From NCBI GenBank assembly GCA_020724265.1, contig DYHH01000006.1, forward strand, positions 62,001 to 126,000: 64,000 nt of DNA. The letters run 5' to 3'. Both the position numbers and the translations under genes were made by a program. Origin of the DNA: Melioribacter roseus. GTDB taxonomy: Bacteria > Bacteroidota > Ignavibacteria > Ignavibacteriales > Melioribacteraceae. Under the pieces are notes generated by a model. The model was not told the DNA's origin. It searched no databases and was given only the letters and a program-made list of their open reading frames with translations. This document shows, piece after piece, positions 8,484-18,199 of the stretch (the first letter of the stretch is position 1; each line of letters begins with the position of its first letter).

Positions 8484-9538
8484 GCGAGTCCGTTTCTTTT
8501 TAATGCCACTTGTAAAACTTCATTTACCATCTGTGTGTAATCCATACCGGCAGCTCTTGCAGCTTTCGGATAGCATGAATTATCATCCGGGTTTGGCAAC
8601 ACACCCGGCAACGGATTTACTTCAATAATATTTGGTTCTCCATTTGCATCTAATCGAACATCAATTCTACTCCAGTCTTTGCAATTTAGAACCGAATAAG
8701 TTTTTAGAACTATTTCATTAATCTTGTTATACAATTCGGTATCAATTTGCGCTGGACAGGAAAAAATATCTAAAGGATTATCTCTTGTATCTAATATCCA
8801 TTTTGCTTCGTATGAATAAATTGGAATCATGTCTTTAGGTAGTTCCGAAAAATTCACTTCAACAATTGGCAAAGTACGAGTTTCATTTCCGTTACCTAAA
8901 ACTGCAACTGTAAATTCTCTTCCCGGTAAATATTCTTCTACAATAAAGGGTTGATTGTATTTTTCAACATTTTCAATTAAAGTTTTTGTAAAAGTTTCAT
9001 AATCGTTTACAAAGGACGAATTAAAAATTCCTTTGCTAGATCCTTCGCCGATCGGCTTTAAAATAAGAGGGAAGTTAAGTTCCTTACCGGCAAAACCGTT
9101 TTCGCCGTGTGAAACAACAAACTTTGAGTTTGGTATTCCGTAGTAGGTTAGTACTTCTTTGGTACGTGATTTATCTAAACATAAACTAAGAGTTAAAGGA
9201 TCAGAACCGGTATAAGGAATTTGAAGCATATCCAGTATTGCCGGGATTTGTGCTTCCCTGCTTATTCCGTGTGCACCTTCGGCAACATTGAACACAATAT
9301 CTGGTCTAAGATTTCTAAACTTTTCATAAGCATCTTCGTTTGCTTCAATCATAATTACGTTATGATGCACAGCTAAAGCATCTCGTATAGCGTAAATCGT
9401 TTCATAAGTATCCCATTCGGCATATTTATCAAGCAAACTTTCGGATTGAAGATAACTTTGGGTTGAGTTGTTAGAAACTTTTGTTGGGACTTCCGGTTTG
9501 ACATTATATGTAAGTGCAACAGTAAACTTTTTTATCAT
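8480..9538 (-). CDS. Ddl-like ATP-grasp ligase (first of pair)
   Basis: First gene of the kamA operon, 352 residues, an ATP-grasp ligase closer to Ddl than its neighbour. FNVAEGAHGISREAQIP occupies the place of the Ddl HGxxGEDGxIQ loop, and IPYTGSDPLTLSLCLDKSRTKEVL matches the following Ddl helix. LILKPIGEGSSKGI is the ATP/serine loop, and SRIDVRLDANGEPNIIEVN carries the Mg-binding residues. The essential wall-synthesis Ddl normally sits with mur genes, which are absent here, so a specialised ligase is more likely than the housekeeping enzyme. The two ATP-grasp genes look like an old duplication that diverged. The gap to recG holds a short hairpin over the ribosome site. Confidence 0.82.
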   Translation of the reverse strand: MIKKFTVALTYNVKPEVPTKVSNNSTQSYLQSESLLDKYAEWDTYETIYAIRDALAVHHNVIMIEANEDAYEKFRNLRPDIVFNVAEGAHGISREAQIPAILDMLQIPYTGSDPLTLSLCLDKSRTKEVLTYYGIPNSKFVVSHGENGFAGKELNFPLILKPIGEGSSKGIFNSSFVNDYETFTKTLIENVEKYNQPFIVEEYLPGREFTVAVLGNGNETRTLPIVEVNFSELPKDMIPIYSYEAKWILDTRDNPLDIFSCPAQIDTELYNKINEIVLKTYSVLNCKDWSRIDVRLDANGEPNIIEVNPLPGVLPNPDDNSCYPKAARAAGMDYTQMVNEVLQVALKRNGLA

Positions 9539-9540
9539 AG

Positions 9541-9560
9541 TAAGGAATAAAAATTCCTTA
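9541..9560 (-). promoter_or_regulatory. Perfect palindromic hairpin over the ribosome-binding site
   Basis: TAAGGAAT and ATTCCTTA form an 8-bp perfect stem around AAAA, 2 bases upstream of the ATG at 9538. The only Shine-Dalgarno-like sequence (AAGGAA on the minus strand) lies inside the stem, so folding of the mRNA would mask it. This may set or regulate translation of the operon. Alternatively it could be a weak end for recG transcripts, but there is no T-run after it in that direction. Confidence 0.5.
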
Positions 9561-9571
9561 AAAAGTTAGTA

Positions 9572-9601
9572 GCAATATAAAAGTTTAACAATCATATGCA
9601 A
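9572..9601 (-). promoter_or_regulatory. Possible weak promoter of the kamA operon
   Basis: On the minus strand TTG is followed after 19 bases by TATATTGC, a partial fit to the Bacteroidota TTG/TAnnTTTG pattern. It is about 34 bases upstream of the first ATP-grasp gene, and the transcript leader would consist mostly of the hairpin at 9541-9560. The surrounding 123-base gap after recG is otherwise very A/T-rich without a convincing terminator, so read-through from recG is also possible. Confidence 0.3.
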
Positions 9602-9661
9602 CAACATAATGAAAATTTTTTTTGTGAAAAACTTTTTTAAAAAATAATTTTTTAGAAAAAT

Positions 9662-11839
9662 TTATGCGATGTGAGAAAACTTTAAGGAAGTATAGTAATT
9701 TTTTTTGAGTTGACGTTTTATAATTTGGTTTTCACTTGAAGAAAGATTGGGATCATTAAGTATTATATTGAAGGCATCATTCTTTGCAGCAATAAGAATA
9801 TCCGTATCATTTATTATGTCTGCATGTTTTAGTTGTGGAAAACCGCTTTGTTCTATTCCGAAAATATTTCCAGGACCACGAAGTTTAAAATCTATCTCCG
9901 ATAATTTAAAACCATCATTATGTTCTACCATTGCATTTAGTCTAATCTGAGATTTATATCTTTCTATTTCTGCGGGTGAAAGATATTCCAAGGAAAAATT
10001 TTTACGTTTCGTTTTTCGAATTAATTCGTCTCGAGTAACCAAAATACAGAATGATTGCTTGTCGCTTCTTCCAACTCTGCCTCTCAGCTGATGTAACTGA
10101 GAAAGACCAAATCGAAATGCTTCATTAATTACTATTATAGTTGCATTCGGTATATCGATTCCAACTTCAATTACTGTGGTAGAAAATAAAACATCAAATT
10201 TATTTTTGGAAAAATCTTCCATAATAGTTTCTTTTTCCTGCCAGTTCATTCTTCCATGAATTAAATTTACTCGAGTATCGTCAAGGTATGTGTTTTTTAT
10301 AATTTCAAATTCACTAGTAACATCCTTTAGATCAATTTTTTCAGATTCTTCAACTAACGGGTATACTATAAAAGCTTGTTCACCATTTTTAACTCTTTCT
10401 TTTATGAAAGAAAATATTTCGGGAAGATTATTTTCGCTTCTTATAACGGTCGTAATCTTTTTCCGGTTCTTAGGCATTTCATTAATTACCGATACATCAA
10501 GATCACCATAAACCGTCATTGAAACAGTCCGGGGAATTGGAGTTGCAGTCATTATCAAAACATCAGGAGATATTACTTTCTCAATCAATTTAGAGCGTTG
10601 AGCGACACCGAATCGATGTTGTTCATCAATTACTACAAATCCCATATGCGGAATTTCTACATTCTCTTCAAGTAACGCATGCGTTCCGACAATTATATTG
10701 ATTTTATTTTCTGCTATACCATTTAATATTGTTTTACGTGTTTTGTTAGTTTGTCCCCCTAACAGTAAAGCAATTTTAAAATCAGTACTTTCCAAAAGTG
10801 AATGAATATTTTTAAAATGCTGATCTGCTAAAATTTCAGTTGGCGCCATTAAAACTGCTTGATATCCATTACTTACTGCAATTAACATAGCAATTAAAGC
10901 AACTATGGTTTTACCGCTTCCAACATCACCTTGCAGCAATCTATTCATTGGTTCGTTGCTTTCCATATCTTTTCTAATTTCGGATAAGACTTTTAATTGG
11001 GCTTGTGTTAATTGGAAAGGAAGATTTTTTATAAAACTTTTTATCGGTTCAGGATGAATGTTAAATTTTATCCCGTCCTTTTTAATTTTCATTCTTACTT
11101 TTTTCAATGCGATAAGGCATTCTAAAAAAAACAACTCCTCATATTTAAATCTTTGTTTTGCTTTTTCGAGAGAATTATTATCAACAGGGAAATGATAATC
11201 TTTTATAGCAGTATTCTTTGGAATCAGATTATTTTTAACGATAATGTCTTGCGGAAGAGTTTCAGAAATTAAATCGGCGTATTCTTCCACAACAGTTGTA
11301 ATAATTTTTCTTAAACTAATATCACCCAGATTAGTTGATTTAAGTTCTTTGGAAATTCTATAGAAAGGTATGATCTTCCCGGTATTTAAAAATTCTTCGG
11401 ATTCAATTGCTGATATTTTATCAAAATCGGGATGAATAAGTTGAAGGTTACCATATCTAGTCATTACCGGCTTAGCCGATACGGCATAAATATCATTAGT
11501 ACTGAAAATATCTTTAAAAAATTTAATTCCCTGAAACCATACACATTCAAAAAAACCGGCGTTGTCTTTCATTTTGACTTTAAATATCTTCTTCTTGCCG
11601 TAACGTATTAATTCACTTTCAACAACTTTGCCTATTATTGTAACTTCACCTTCATATCCATTCATAACGTGTTGAGCAACTTTTGCCGAGTTTAGAATCG
11701 TAGTTCTATCTAAATGTTTAGTGGGGAAATAATGCAATAGATCTTCAACGTTGATAATTCCAATTTTGCTGAATGCTTGTGCACGTTTAGGACCAACAGA
11801 CTTGATATACTGAACCGATGTTGAAAGATCTCTTTTCAT
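9662..11839 (-). CDS. recG: ATP-dependent DNA helicase RecG
   Basis: Branch-migration helicase that regresses stalled replication forks and processes recombination intermediates. At 725 residues it is full length. The N-terminal wedge/OB region starts with YIKSVGPKRAQAFSKIGI. The helicase core has Walker A LLQGDVGSGKTIVALIA, the DEQHRFG box (about residue 404), MTATPIPRT, TTVIEVGIDIPNA and the C-terminal QLRGRVGRS. It is separated by 63 bases from gpsA upstream and by a 123-base A/T-rich gap from the kamA operon downstream. Nothing unusual was noted. Confidence 0.97.
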   Translation of the reverse strand: MKRDLSTSVQYIKSVGPKRAQAFSKIGIINVEDLLHYFPTKHLDRTTILNSAKVAQHVMNGYEGEVTIIGKVVESELIRYGKKKIFKVKMKDNAGFFECVWFQGIKFFKDIFSTNDIYAVSAKPVMTRYGNLQLIHPDFDKISAIESEEFLNTGKIIPFYRISKELKSTNLGDISLRKIITTVVEEYADLISETLPQDIIVKNNLIPKNTAIKDYHFPVDNNSLEKAKQRFKYEELFFLECLIALKKVRMKIKKDGIKFNIHPEPIKSFIKNLPFQLTQAQLKVLSEIRKDMESNEPMNRLLQGDVGSGKTIVALIAMLIAVSNGYQAVLMAPTEILADQHFKNIHSLLESTDFKIALLLGGQTNKTRKTILNGIAENKINIIVGTHALLEENVEIPHMGFVVIDEQHRFGVAQRSKLIEKVISPDVLIMTATPIPRTVSMTVYGDLDVSVINEMPKNRKKITTVIRSENNLPEIFSFIKERVKNGEQAFIVYPLVEESEKIDLKDVTSEFEIIKNTYLDDTRVNLIHGRMNWQEKETIMEDFSKNKFDVLFSTTVIEVGIDIPNATIIVINEAFRFGLSQLHQLRGRVGRSDKQSFCILVTRDELIRKTKRKNFSLEYLSPAEIERYKSQIRLNAMVEHNDGFKLSEIDFKLRGPGNIFGIEQSGFPQLKHADIINDTDILIAAKNDAFNIILNDPNLSSSENQIIKRQLKKNYYTSLKFSHIA

Positions 11840-11902
11840 GTATAGATTTGTTATAAAGGTAACTAAAATATAATTGATTTGATAAAGATATGGAAGGAGA
11901 GA

Positions 11903-12901
11903 TCAATGTTCGGATTTCATATCGCGAGTCATCAACTCATAAGTCATTTTCTGAGGATCTCGATTTTCATGCAAAGTTTTATAGACAGCTTCTATAATCG
12001 GAGTATCTACTTTTGCTTGAATGGCTAAATCACGAGCGGATTTTGCAGTAACTACCCCTTCGGCAACCATGTTCATCGATTTTAGAATGTCTTTGAGTTT
12101 TTTCCCTTTACCGATTTGTTCGCCGACATATCGATTTCGGCTGTGTCGGCTCATACAAGTTACAATCACATCACCAATACCCGAAAGCCCGGAGAAAGTT
12201 TCCGGTCTTGCACCAAGTTCAATACCAAGTCTTGAAATTTCCGCAACGCCTCTTGTCATAATAGCTGCTTTGGTGTTGTCACCAAACTTAGCTCCATCAA
12301 CTATACCGGCACCGATAGCTATTACATTTTTTAAAGCGCCGCCTAATTCAACGCCAATAATATCAGTTGATGAATATACTCTAAAATAAGAAGTCATGAA
12401 AGCTGCTTGGATTTGTTCCGCTGTATTAATACTCTTTGATGCAGCGACTACCGCAGTAGGGATTTTTTTAGCAACTTCCTCGGCATGGCTGGGTCCGGAA
12501 AGTACTCCTATATTTTCATCGCGAATATTTTTTAATACATCTTTGATAATTAATGAAACAGTTAGAAGTGTTTCTGTTTCAATACCTTTTGCTACACTCA
12601 CGAGAATTGTATCGGTGAAATCTACCTTTTTCATTTTTTGCAAAACACTTCTTACAAATTGAGAAGGTACAGCCAATATAATCATATGCATATTTTCAAC
12701 TGCGTCTTCTAATGAGTGAGTAACTTCTATTTCTTTGGGGATTTTAATTCCGGGTAGGTAAATTTTATTGAACCGGGTTTTACTTAAACTTTTTGCATAA
12801 GCCTTTTTGTATTCCCAAAGGGTTACATCATGACCATTGTTGTGTAACACAATTGATAGGGCAGTACCCCATCCGCCTGCACCTAATACCGATATTCGCA
12901 T
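11903..12901 (-). CDS. gpsA: Glycerol-3-phosphate dehydrogenase [NAD(P)+]
   Basis: Makes sn-glycerol-3-phosphate from dihydroxyacetone phosphate for phospholipid synthesis. It has 332 residues with the N-terminal Rossmann motif VLGAGGWGTALSIVL, VSVAKGIE, GPSHAEEVA, the catalytic-lysine region GGALKNVIAIGAGIVDG and the C-terminal SGIGDVIVTCMSRHSRN block. Its ATG shares one base with the stop of plsY directly upstream. The two enzymes perform consecutive steps (glycerol-3-phosphate formation, then acylation), so coupled expression is expected. Confidence 0.97.
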   Translation of the reverse strand: MRISVLGAGGWGTALSIVLHNNGHDVTLWEYKKAYAKSLSKTRFNKIYLPGIKIPKEIEVTHSLEDAVENMHMIILAVPSQFVRSVLQKMKKVDFTDTILVSVAKGIETETLLTVSLIIKDVLKNIRDENIGVLSGPSHAEEVAKKIPTAVVAASKSINTAEQIQAAFMTSYFRVYSSTDIIGVELGGALKNVIAIGAGIVDGAKFGDNTKAAIMTRGVAEISRLGIELGARPETFSGLSGIGDVIVTCMSRHSRNRYVGEQIGKGKKLKDILKSMNMVAEGVVTAKSARDLAIQAKVDTPIIEAVYKTLHENRDPQKMTYELMTRDMKSEH

Positions 12902-13572
12902 TACTTAGATTTTTTCTTATTGAAAAGAGTAATTCTGCTTTCACTCCCGTTTAATAATCTACCAACATTTGCACGATGAGTATAGATTACTAATAATGCT
13001 AATAATATTGCGAAAGGAAGTATAGTGTGATATCCTGAAATTTCTACGTGAAATATATTTTCACGAATTATTAAAATAAGAGGAACAGAGATAGCAGCTA
13101 AAATTGAGCCGAGCGAAACATATCGTGATACGGTGACTACAAGAAAGAATACCCCCAAAGCAATAAACATATCTACTGTAATAATTGCTATTAAAAAACC
13201 AAGTGATGTTGCAATTCCTTTACCGCCTTTGAAACCGGCAAAGATGGTCCAAATATGACCAACAACAGCAACTAAACCTGCAATAATCTGAACAAGAGTA
13301 AAATCATCAAAAGGAGTTGCATTCGGGAAAGGGAAGTTCCCAAGATAAAGACGTGCGATGAGAATAACCGCAACAGCACCTTTCAATGCATCTAAAATTA
13401 TTGTAAGAACACCATATTTCCATCCAAGCACACGGAAAACATTTGTGCCTCCTGCATTTCCGCTACCATGTTGACGTATATCAATTCCTTTTACACCACG
13501 AGCAATTAATATGCTTGTAGGTATTGAACCGACAAGGTAAGCTAAAATTACTATTATAATTAGATTTAACAT
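12901..13572 (-). CDS. plsY: Acyl-phosphate:glycerol-3-phosphate acyltransferase PlsY
   Basis: Integral membrane acyltransferase adding the first acyl chain to glycerol-3-phosphate from acyl-phosphate. The 223-residue protein has about five hydrophobic helices and the three family motifs: GSIPTSILIARGVKGIDIRQHGSGNAGGTNVFR, in parts, near residues 15-50, GHIWTIFAGFKGGKGIATSLG around 105-125, and the C-terminal THRANVGRLLNGSE. It overlaps gpsA by one base and lies 55 bases after ispD. Length and motifs are normal. Confidence 0.96.
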   Translation of the reverse strand: MLNLIIIVILAYLVGSIPTSILIARGVKGIDIRQHGSGNAGGTNVFRVLGWKYGVLTIILDALKGAVAVILIARLYLGNFPFPNATPFDDFTLVQIIAGLVAVVGHIWTIFAGFKGGKGIATSLGFLIAIITVDMFIALGVFFLVVTVSRYVSLGSILAAISVPLILIIRENIFHVEISGYHTILPFAILLALLVIYTHRANVGRLLNGSESRITLFNKKKSK

Positions 13573-13627
13573 CTCAATATCCCAGATATAAAGACAAAGT
13601 TATATAAATGAATTTGATTTTGCAATC

Positions 13628-14320
13628 TCAAAACTTATACTCACTTTCCAATATATGATGCAGTAACTCAACATCAGATTCGGTAGTAACTTTAAAGTTT
13701 AAGCTTGATCCTTCGACCAAATTAACCTTTTCTCCAATACGAGTAACAATCATTGATTCATCAGTTCCTACAAAAAGTACATCATCAGCTTTCTGCATTG
13801 CAGTTAATAATGTTTTATATGAAAAAATCTGCGGAGTCTGCACATAACTAATATTTTCCCGGCTAATATAATTAATAATCGTTTCTAAACCCTTTACAAG
13901 AGTATCTTTAGCTTTTATTGCAACAACGGCATTTCCTTTCTCCTTTGCCGTCATAATAACATTATCGAGAATAATTTGAGGAAGTAAAGGGCGAGCCGCA
14001 TCATGTACTAATATTAAATCATCTTCATCTGCTTCCGCCGCTGTGAGGGCATTGTAGACGGAATATTGTCTTTCTTTGCCCCCTTCAACTATTCTTTTAA
14101 TTTTTTTGTAATTGTATTTCGATTTTATTCTTTGAAGTAATTCATAATAATTTGGTTGAGCCGAGATAATTATTTCATCAACATTTTTATTTCTTTCAAA
14201 AATATCAAGAGTATATGCAATTAATTCCTTTCCGCGAAAGACCATATATTGTTTAGGAATTTCACCGCCGATTCTTAAGCCGGCACCACCGGCAGGTATT
14301 ATAGCAATTACTTTACTCAT
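13628..14320 (-). CDS. ispD: 2-C-methyl-D-erythritol 4-phosphate cytidylyltransferase
   Basis: Third step of the MEP isoprenoid pathway: CTP plus MEP to CDP-ME. The 230-residue protein opens with the CTP-binding signature AIIPAGGAGLRIG followed by PKQY, and has the conserved ILVHDAARPLL, the substrate region YVQTPQIF and the TDESM segment. The ATG shares one base with the stop of queA. Its presence means isoprenoids come from the MEP route in this organism. No other MEP gene lies in the window. Confidence 0.95.
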   Translation of the reverse strand: MSKVIAIIPAGGAGLRIGGEIPKQYMVFRGKELIAYTLDIFERNKNVDEIIISAQPNYYELLQRIKSKYNYKKIKRIVEGGKERQYSVYNALTAAEADEDDLILVHDAARPLLPQIILDNVIMTAKEKGNAVVAIKAKDTLVKGLETIINYISRENISYVQTPQIFSYKTLLTAMQKADDVLFVGTDESMIVTRIGEKVNLVEGSSLNFKVTTESDVELLHHILESEYKF

Positions 14321-15357
14321 TATATTATCAACATTGCATCCCCATAACTGAGGAATCTATATCCATCTTTAAGTGCTTTTTTATAGCTTTTCATAATAAA
14401 ATCGTAACCGGCAAAAGCCGCTGAAAGCATCAATAAAGTAGATTCAGGTTGATGAAAGTTGGTTATTAACTTCTTGGTAATCTTAAAATCATAAGGCGGG
14501 AAGATAAATTTATCAGTCCAACCGAAATTCGGTTTGCAGAAACCTTCTGCAGTAACACTGCTTTCAACAGCACGTGCTGTACTAGTACCTACTACGAAAA
14601 TATTTTTTTTGCTTTCCAGTACTTTATTAATTTCTTCTGCAGTTTCTTCGGGAATTTCAAAATATTCGGAATCCATTCTATGTTTTGTCAAATCTTCTAC
14701 TTCTACCGGTCTAAATGTTCCAAGCCCGATATGAAGAATTACAGTTACTACTTTAATCCCTTTTTTCTTGATCTTTTTAATTAGTTCCGGAGTAAAGTGT
14801 AACCCTGCAGTAGGAGCAGCAACGGAACCATCTTCCTTAGCAAATATTGTTTGATAATTCTCTCGATCTGCCGGTTCAACATCTCTCTTGATGTATGGTG
14901 GAAGGGGAGTTTGACCGATTTTTTCAATTGCTTTATAGATATCACCGGCATCATCATTAAACCTAACTGTTCTACCGCGTGAAGTTGTATTATCAATAAC
15001 TTCGCACCAAAGATTATCGTTGAAATAAATTCTATTGCCGATTCTTACTTTTCTTGCAGGGTCAACAATAACATCCCAAATATTTTCTTCTCTATTCAAT
15101 TCACGTAAAACGAATACTTCAATTTTCGCATTCGTACGTTCCTTTTTTCCGTAGAGGCGAGCCTGCATTACTTTAGTTTCATTGACAACAAGAACATCAC
15201 CTTTGGACATATAGTCAACAACATCTTTGAAAGATTTGTGCTCAATCTCTTGAGTCTTTCTATTAAGAACCATCAGTTTTGCCTTATCCCTTTTCTTTTC
15301 GGGATGCTTTGCAATAGCAGTTTTTGGCATGTTGTACTTAAAATCTGATAGCTTCAT
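14320..15357 (-). CDS. queA: S-adenosylmethionine:tRNA ribosyltransferase-isomerase QueA
   Basis: Transfers and isomerises the ribosyl group of SAM onto preQ1 at tRNA position 34, giving epoxyqueuosine. The 345-residue protein starts MKLSDFKYNMPKTAIAKHP, typical of the family, and carries DVLVVNETKVMQARLYG, APTAGLHFTPELI, HIGLGTFRPV and TNFHQPESTLLML. It overlaps ispD by one base and follows ppdK after a gap that contains a stable terminator hairpin, so it may have its own start of transcription or rely on read-through. Confidence 0.96.
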   Translation of the reverse strand: MKLSDFKYNMPKTAIAKHPEKKRDKAKLMVLNRKTQEIEHKSFKDVVDYMSKGDVLVVNETKVMQARLYGKKERTNAKIEVFVLRELNREENIWDVIVDPARKVRIGNRIYFNDNLWCEVIDNTTSRGRTVRFNDDAGDIYKAIEKIGQTPLPPYIKRDVEPADRENYQTIFAKEDGSVAAPTAGLHFTPELIKKIKKKGIKVVTVILHIGLGTFRPVEVEDLTKHRMDSEYFEIPEETAEEINKVLESKKNIFVVGTSTARAVESSVTAEGFCKPNFGWTDKFIFPPYDFKITKKLITNFHQPESTLLMLSAAFAGYDFIMKSYKKALKDGYRFLSYGDAMLII

Positions 15358-15398
15358 TTATTCTCCTCTATATAACTAAATAAATACTGTTAAACTAA

Positions 15399-15418
15399 GG
15401 GAGAGGCGAACCCCTCCC
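15399..15418 (-). terminator. Terminator hairpin with TTCG tetraloop after ppdK
   Basis: On the minus strand GGGAGGGG and CCTCTCCC close an 8-bp stem (one G-U pair) over a TTCG tetraloop, 10 bases after the ppdK stop, followed by TTAGTTT. UUCG loops are unusually stable. The following T-run is short, so termination may be partial, allowing some read-through into queA. Confidence 0.65.
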
Positions 15419-15427
15419 CAGTATTGT

Positions 15428-18199
15428 TTATTTCTTCTTACTTGTTTTTTTACTGATTTTTTTTGTTTTACTTTTATCTCTTAAAGCGGCTCTTGCAGCA
15501 GCTAAACGAGCTATTGGAACACGGAATGGTGAACAACTTACATAATTCATTCCAACTCTGTGACAAAATTCAACAGAATCAGGGTCACCACCATGTTCAC
15601 CGCAAATACCTACTTTAAGATTTTTATTGGTACTTCTTCCTTTATCGGTACCCATTTTCACTAAAGCACCTACACCGTCAAAGTCTATGCTTTCAAACGG
15701 GTCTTTAGGAAGAATGTCCTGCTCAACATATTTTGGTAAGAATTTACCGGAGTCATCTCGAGATAAGCCAAAAGTTGTTTGAGTCAAATCATTAGTTCCG
15801 AAACTAAAGAACTCGGCAACTTCGGCAATTTGATCAGCGGTAACAGACGCTCTTGGTAATTCAATCATTGTTCCAACTAAGTAATTTACTTTTTTACCTT
15901 TTTCTGCAAAGACTTCTTTAGCAACGCTTCTTACAATTTGTTCCTGAAGTTTCAACTCATTAACATGACTAACTAATGGAATCATAATTTCAGGATTAAC
16001 TTTGATACCTTCTTTAGCCACATTAACTGCTGCTTCGAAAATTGCTCTTGCTTGCATTTCGGTAATTTCCGGGTAGCTGATTCCTAAACGGCAGCCTCTA
16101 AATCCAAGCATCGGATTGAATTCATGCAATGTTTCAATTTTCTCTTTTACTTTTTGTGGTGAAACACCAAGTGCGTTCGCAGTTTCAGCAACTTCTTTTT
16201 CCGCATGAGGTAAGAATTCATGTAGAGGCGGATCTAATGTTCTAACGGTTACCGGTCTGCCTTTCATTACCCTGAATATACCCTCAAAATCTTCTCTTTG
16301 GTAAGGAAGGAGTTTATTTATTGCTTTGCGTCTTCCTTCCTCGGTATCGGATAGAATCATTTCACGAACTGCTAAGATTCTGTTTTCACCAAAGAACATG
16401 TGTTCTGTTCTGCAAAGACCAATACCTTCGGCACCGAAAGCAATAGCATTTGCTGATTGATCGGGTTGGTCAGCATTTGTTCTTACATTCATAGTTCTAA
16501 CTTGATCAGCCCATTTCATTAAATCAGCATATGTTCTGTAAACATCTGAATTTTTTGCATCCATTTCTTTTGTAATAAGAACTTGAATTACTTCCGAAGG
16601 TTTAGTGGTTAATTCACCTTCAATAACTTCACCGGTTGTTCCGTCGATTGAAATATAATCACCTTCTTTGAGAATATGATTGGTTCCTTCAACTTTCATT
16701 ATACCGGCTTTGTAATCGATATTAAGGGTACCGCAGCCGGCAACACAGACCTTACCCATTTGACGAGCAACTAAAGCTGCGTGCGAAGTCATACCGCCGC
16801 GTGCAGTTAAAATACCATCAGAAGCATCCATTCCTTTAATATCTTCAGGTGAGGTTTCAACTCTAACAAGAATTACTTTATCGCCTTTTGCAGCCATGAT
16901 TTCTGCATCGTGAGCTGAGAATGCAATTTTACCGGAAGCAGCACCCGGACCGGCGTTTAACCCTTTAGCCAGTAATCTACCGTTATCAATTGCAATTTGT
17001 TTTTCTTTCAGATCGAAGATTGGGCGAAGTAATTGATTTAATTGACTTGGATCAATTCTCATTAATGCATCTTCTTTGCTAATAAGTTTTTGGCGAACCA
17101 TGTCAACGGCAATTTTAATTGCGGCAAAACCGGTTCTCTTACCAACACGACATTGCAGCATCCAGAGTTTACCTTGTTGAATTGTAAACTCAATATCGAG
17201 CATTTCTTTGTAATGCTTTTCTAATTTTAGTCTGAAGTTATCCAATTGTTTATAAACTCTCGGATCATCTTTCTTTAGATTTTCAATTGGTTCGGGAGTT
17301 CTAACACCGGAAACCACATCTTCGCCCTGAGCATTAAATAAATATTCACCGTAGAATTTATTTTCACCTGATGCGGGGTCACGAGTAAAAGCTACACCTG
17401 TACCCGAGTCTTCACCCATATTTCCAAATACCATTGATTGAACGTTTACCGCAGTTCCCCAATCGGCAGGAATATTATTAAGTCTTCTGTAAACAATTGC
17501 TCTTTCATTTTGCCATGATGCAAACACAGCGCCTATAGCGCCCCACAATTGCTCCATAGGGTCGGAAGGGAAGTCAAATCCTTTTTTCTCTTTGATTGCA
17601 GCTTTATATTCTGCAACCAATTCTTTCAGTTGTTCGGTTGAAAGTTCGTTATCTTTTTCAACTCCGGCTTGCTTTTTCTTTCTATCTAAGATTACTTCAA
17701 AAGGATCATGATCGTGCTTATCTTCAGGTCTTAATCCTAGTACAACATCGCCGTACATTTGAACGAATCTTCTGTATGAATCATAAGCAAAGCGAGGATT
17801 GTTGGTTTTCTTACTTAATGCTTCAACAGTAACATCGTTGAGACCAAGATTAAGAATAGTGTCCATCATTCCGGGCATTGAAGCACGCGAACCTGAACGA
17901 ACAGAAACTAATAACGGGTTTTCTTTGTCACCGAATTTAGCCCCCATTTCTTTTTCAACTTTTACAAGAGATTTTAGAACCTGGTCTTTTAACTCTTTTG
18001 GATACTTCTTTTTGTTGTTATAATAATAAGTACAAACTTCGGTTGTAATTGTAAAACCGGCAGGAACCGGTAAACCAATATTAACCATTTCTGCAAGGTT
18101 GGCACCTTTACCACCAAGCAAGTTTTTCATATCAGCTTTACCTTCAGCACGCTTACCTCCGAAAAAGTAGACATACTTAGGAGTTCGTTTTGCAGCCAT
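15428..18199 (-). CDS. ppdK: Pyruvate, phosphate dikinase
   Basis: Interconverts pyruvate + ATP + Pi and PEP + AMP + PPi in glycolysis or gluconeogenesis. The 923-residue protein has the full three-domain layout: N-terminal ATP-grasp ([30 protein letters not shown]), the swivelling phosphohistidine domain ([12 protein letters not shown], His near 473) and the PEP/pyruvate TIM barrel ending with the catalytic Cys region [10 protein letters not shown] (near 866). A Lys-rich tail of about 20 residues follows the usual end. The ATG shares one base with the lpxK stop. The PPi made or used links this enzyme functionally to the membrane pyrophosphatase also found in the window; that link is inference. 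Confidence 0.97.
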   Translation of the reverse strand: MAAKRTPKYVYFFGGKRAEGKADMKNLLGGKGANLAEMVNIGLPVPAGFTITTEVCTYYYNNKKKYPKELKDQVLKSLVKVEKEMGAKFGDKENPLLVSVRSGSRASMPGMMDTILNLGLNDVTVEALSKKTNNPRFAYDSYRRFVQMYGDVVLGLRPEDKHDHDPFEVILDRKKKQAGVEKDNELSTEQLKELVAEYKAAIKEKKGFDFPSDPMEQLWGAIGAVFASWQNERAIVYRRLNNIPADWGTAVNVQSMVFGNMGEDSGTGVAFTRDPASGENKFYGEYLFNAQGEDVVSGVRTPEPIENLKKDDPRVYKQLDNFRLKLEKHYKEMLDIEFTIQQGKLWMLQCRVGKRTGFAAIKIAVDMVRQKLISKEDALMRIDPSQLNQLLRPIFDLKEKQIAIDNGRLLAKGLNAGPGAASGKIAFSAHDAEIMAAKGDKVILVRVETSPEDIKGMDASDGILTARGGMTSHAALVARQMGKVCVAGCGTLNIDYKAGIMKVEGTNHILKEGDYISIDGTTGEVIEGELTTKPSEVIQVLITKEMDAKNSDVYRTYADLMKWADQVRTMNVRTNADQPDQSANAIAFGAEGIGLCRTEHMFFGENRILAVREMILSDTEEGRRKAINKLLPYQREDFEGIFRVMKGRPVTVRTLDPPLHEFLPHAEKEVAETANALGVSPQKVKEKIETLHEFNPMLGFRGCRLGISYPEITEMQARAIFEAAVNVAKEGIKVNPEIMIPLVSHVNELKLQEQIVRSVAKEVFAEKGKKVNYLVGTMIELPRASVTADQIAEVAEFFSFGTNDLTQTTFGLSRDDSGKFLPKYVEQDILPKDPFESIDFDGVGALVKMGTDKGRSTNKNLKVGICGEHGGDPDSVEFCHRVGMNYVSCSPFRVPIARLAAARAALRDKSKTKKISKKTSKKK

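Noticed and set aside
12021-12389. A 122-codon open frame antisense to gpsA
   Set aside because: It is the complement of a strongly conserved enzyme gene and has no recognisable protein features or start signals.
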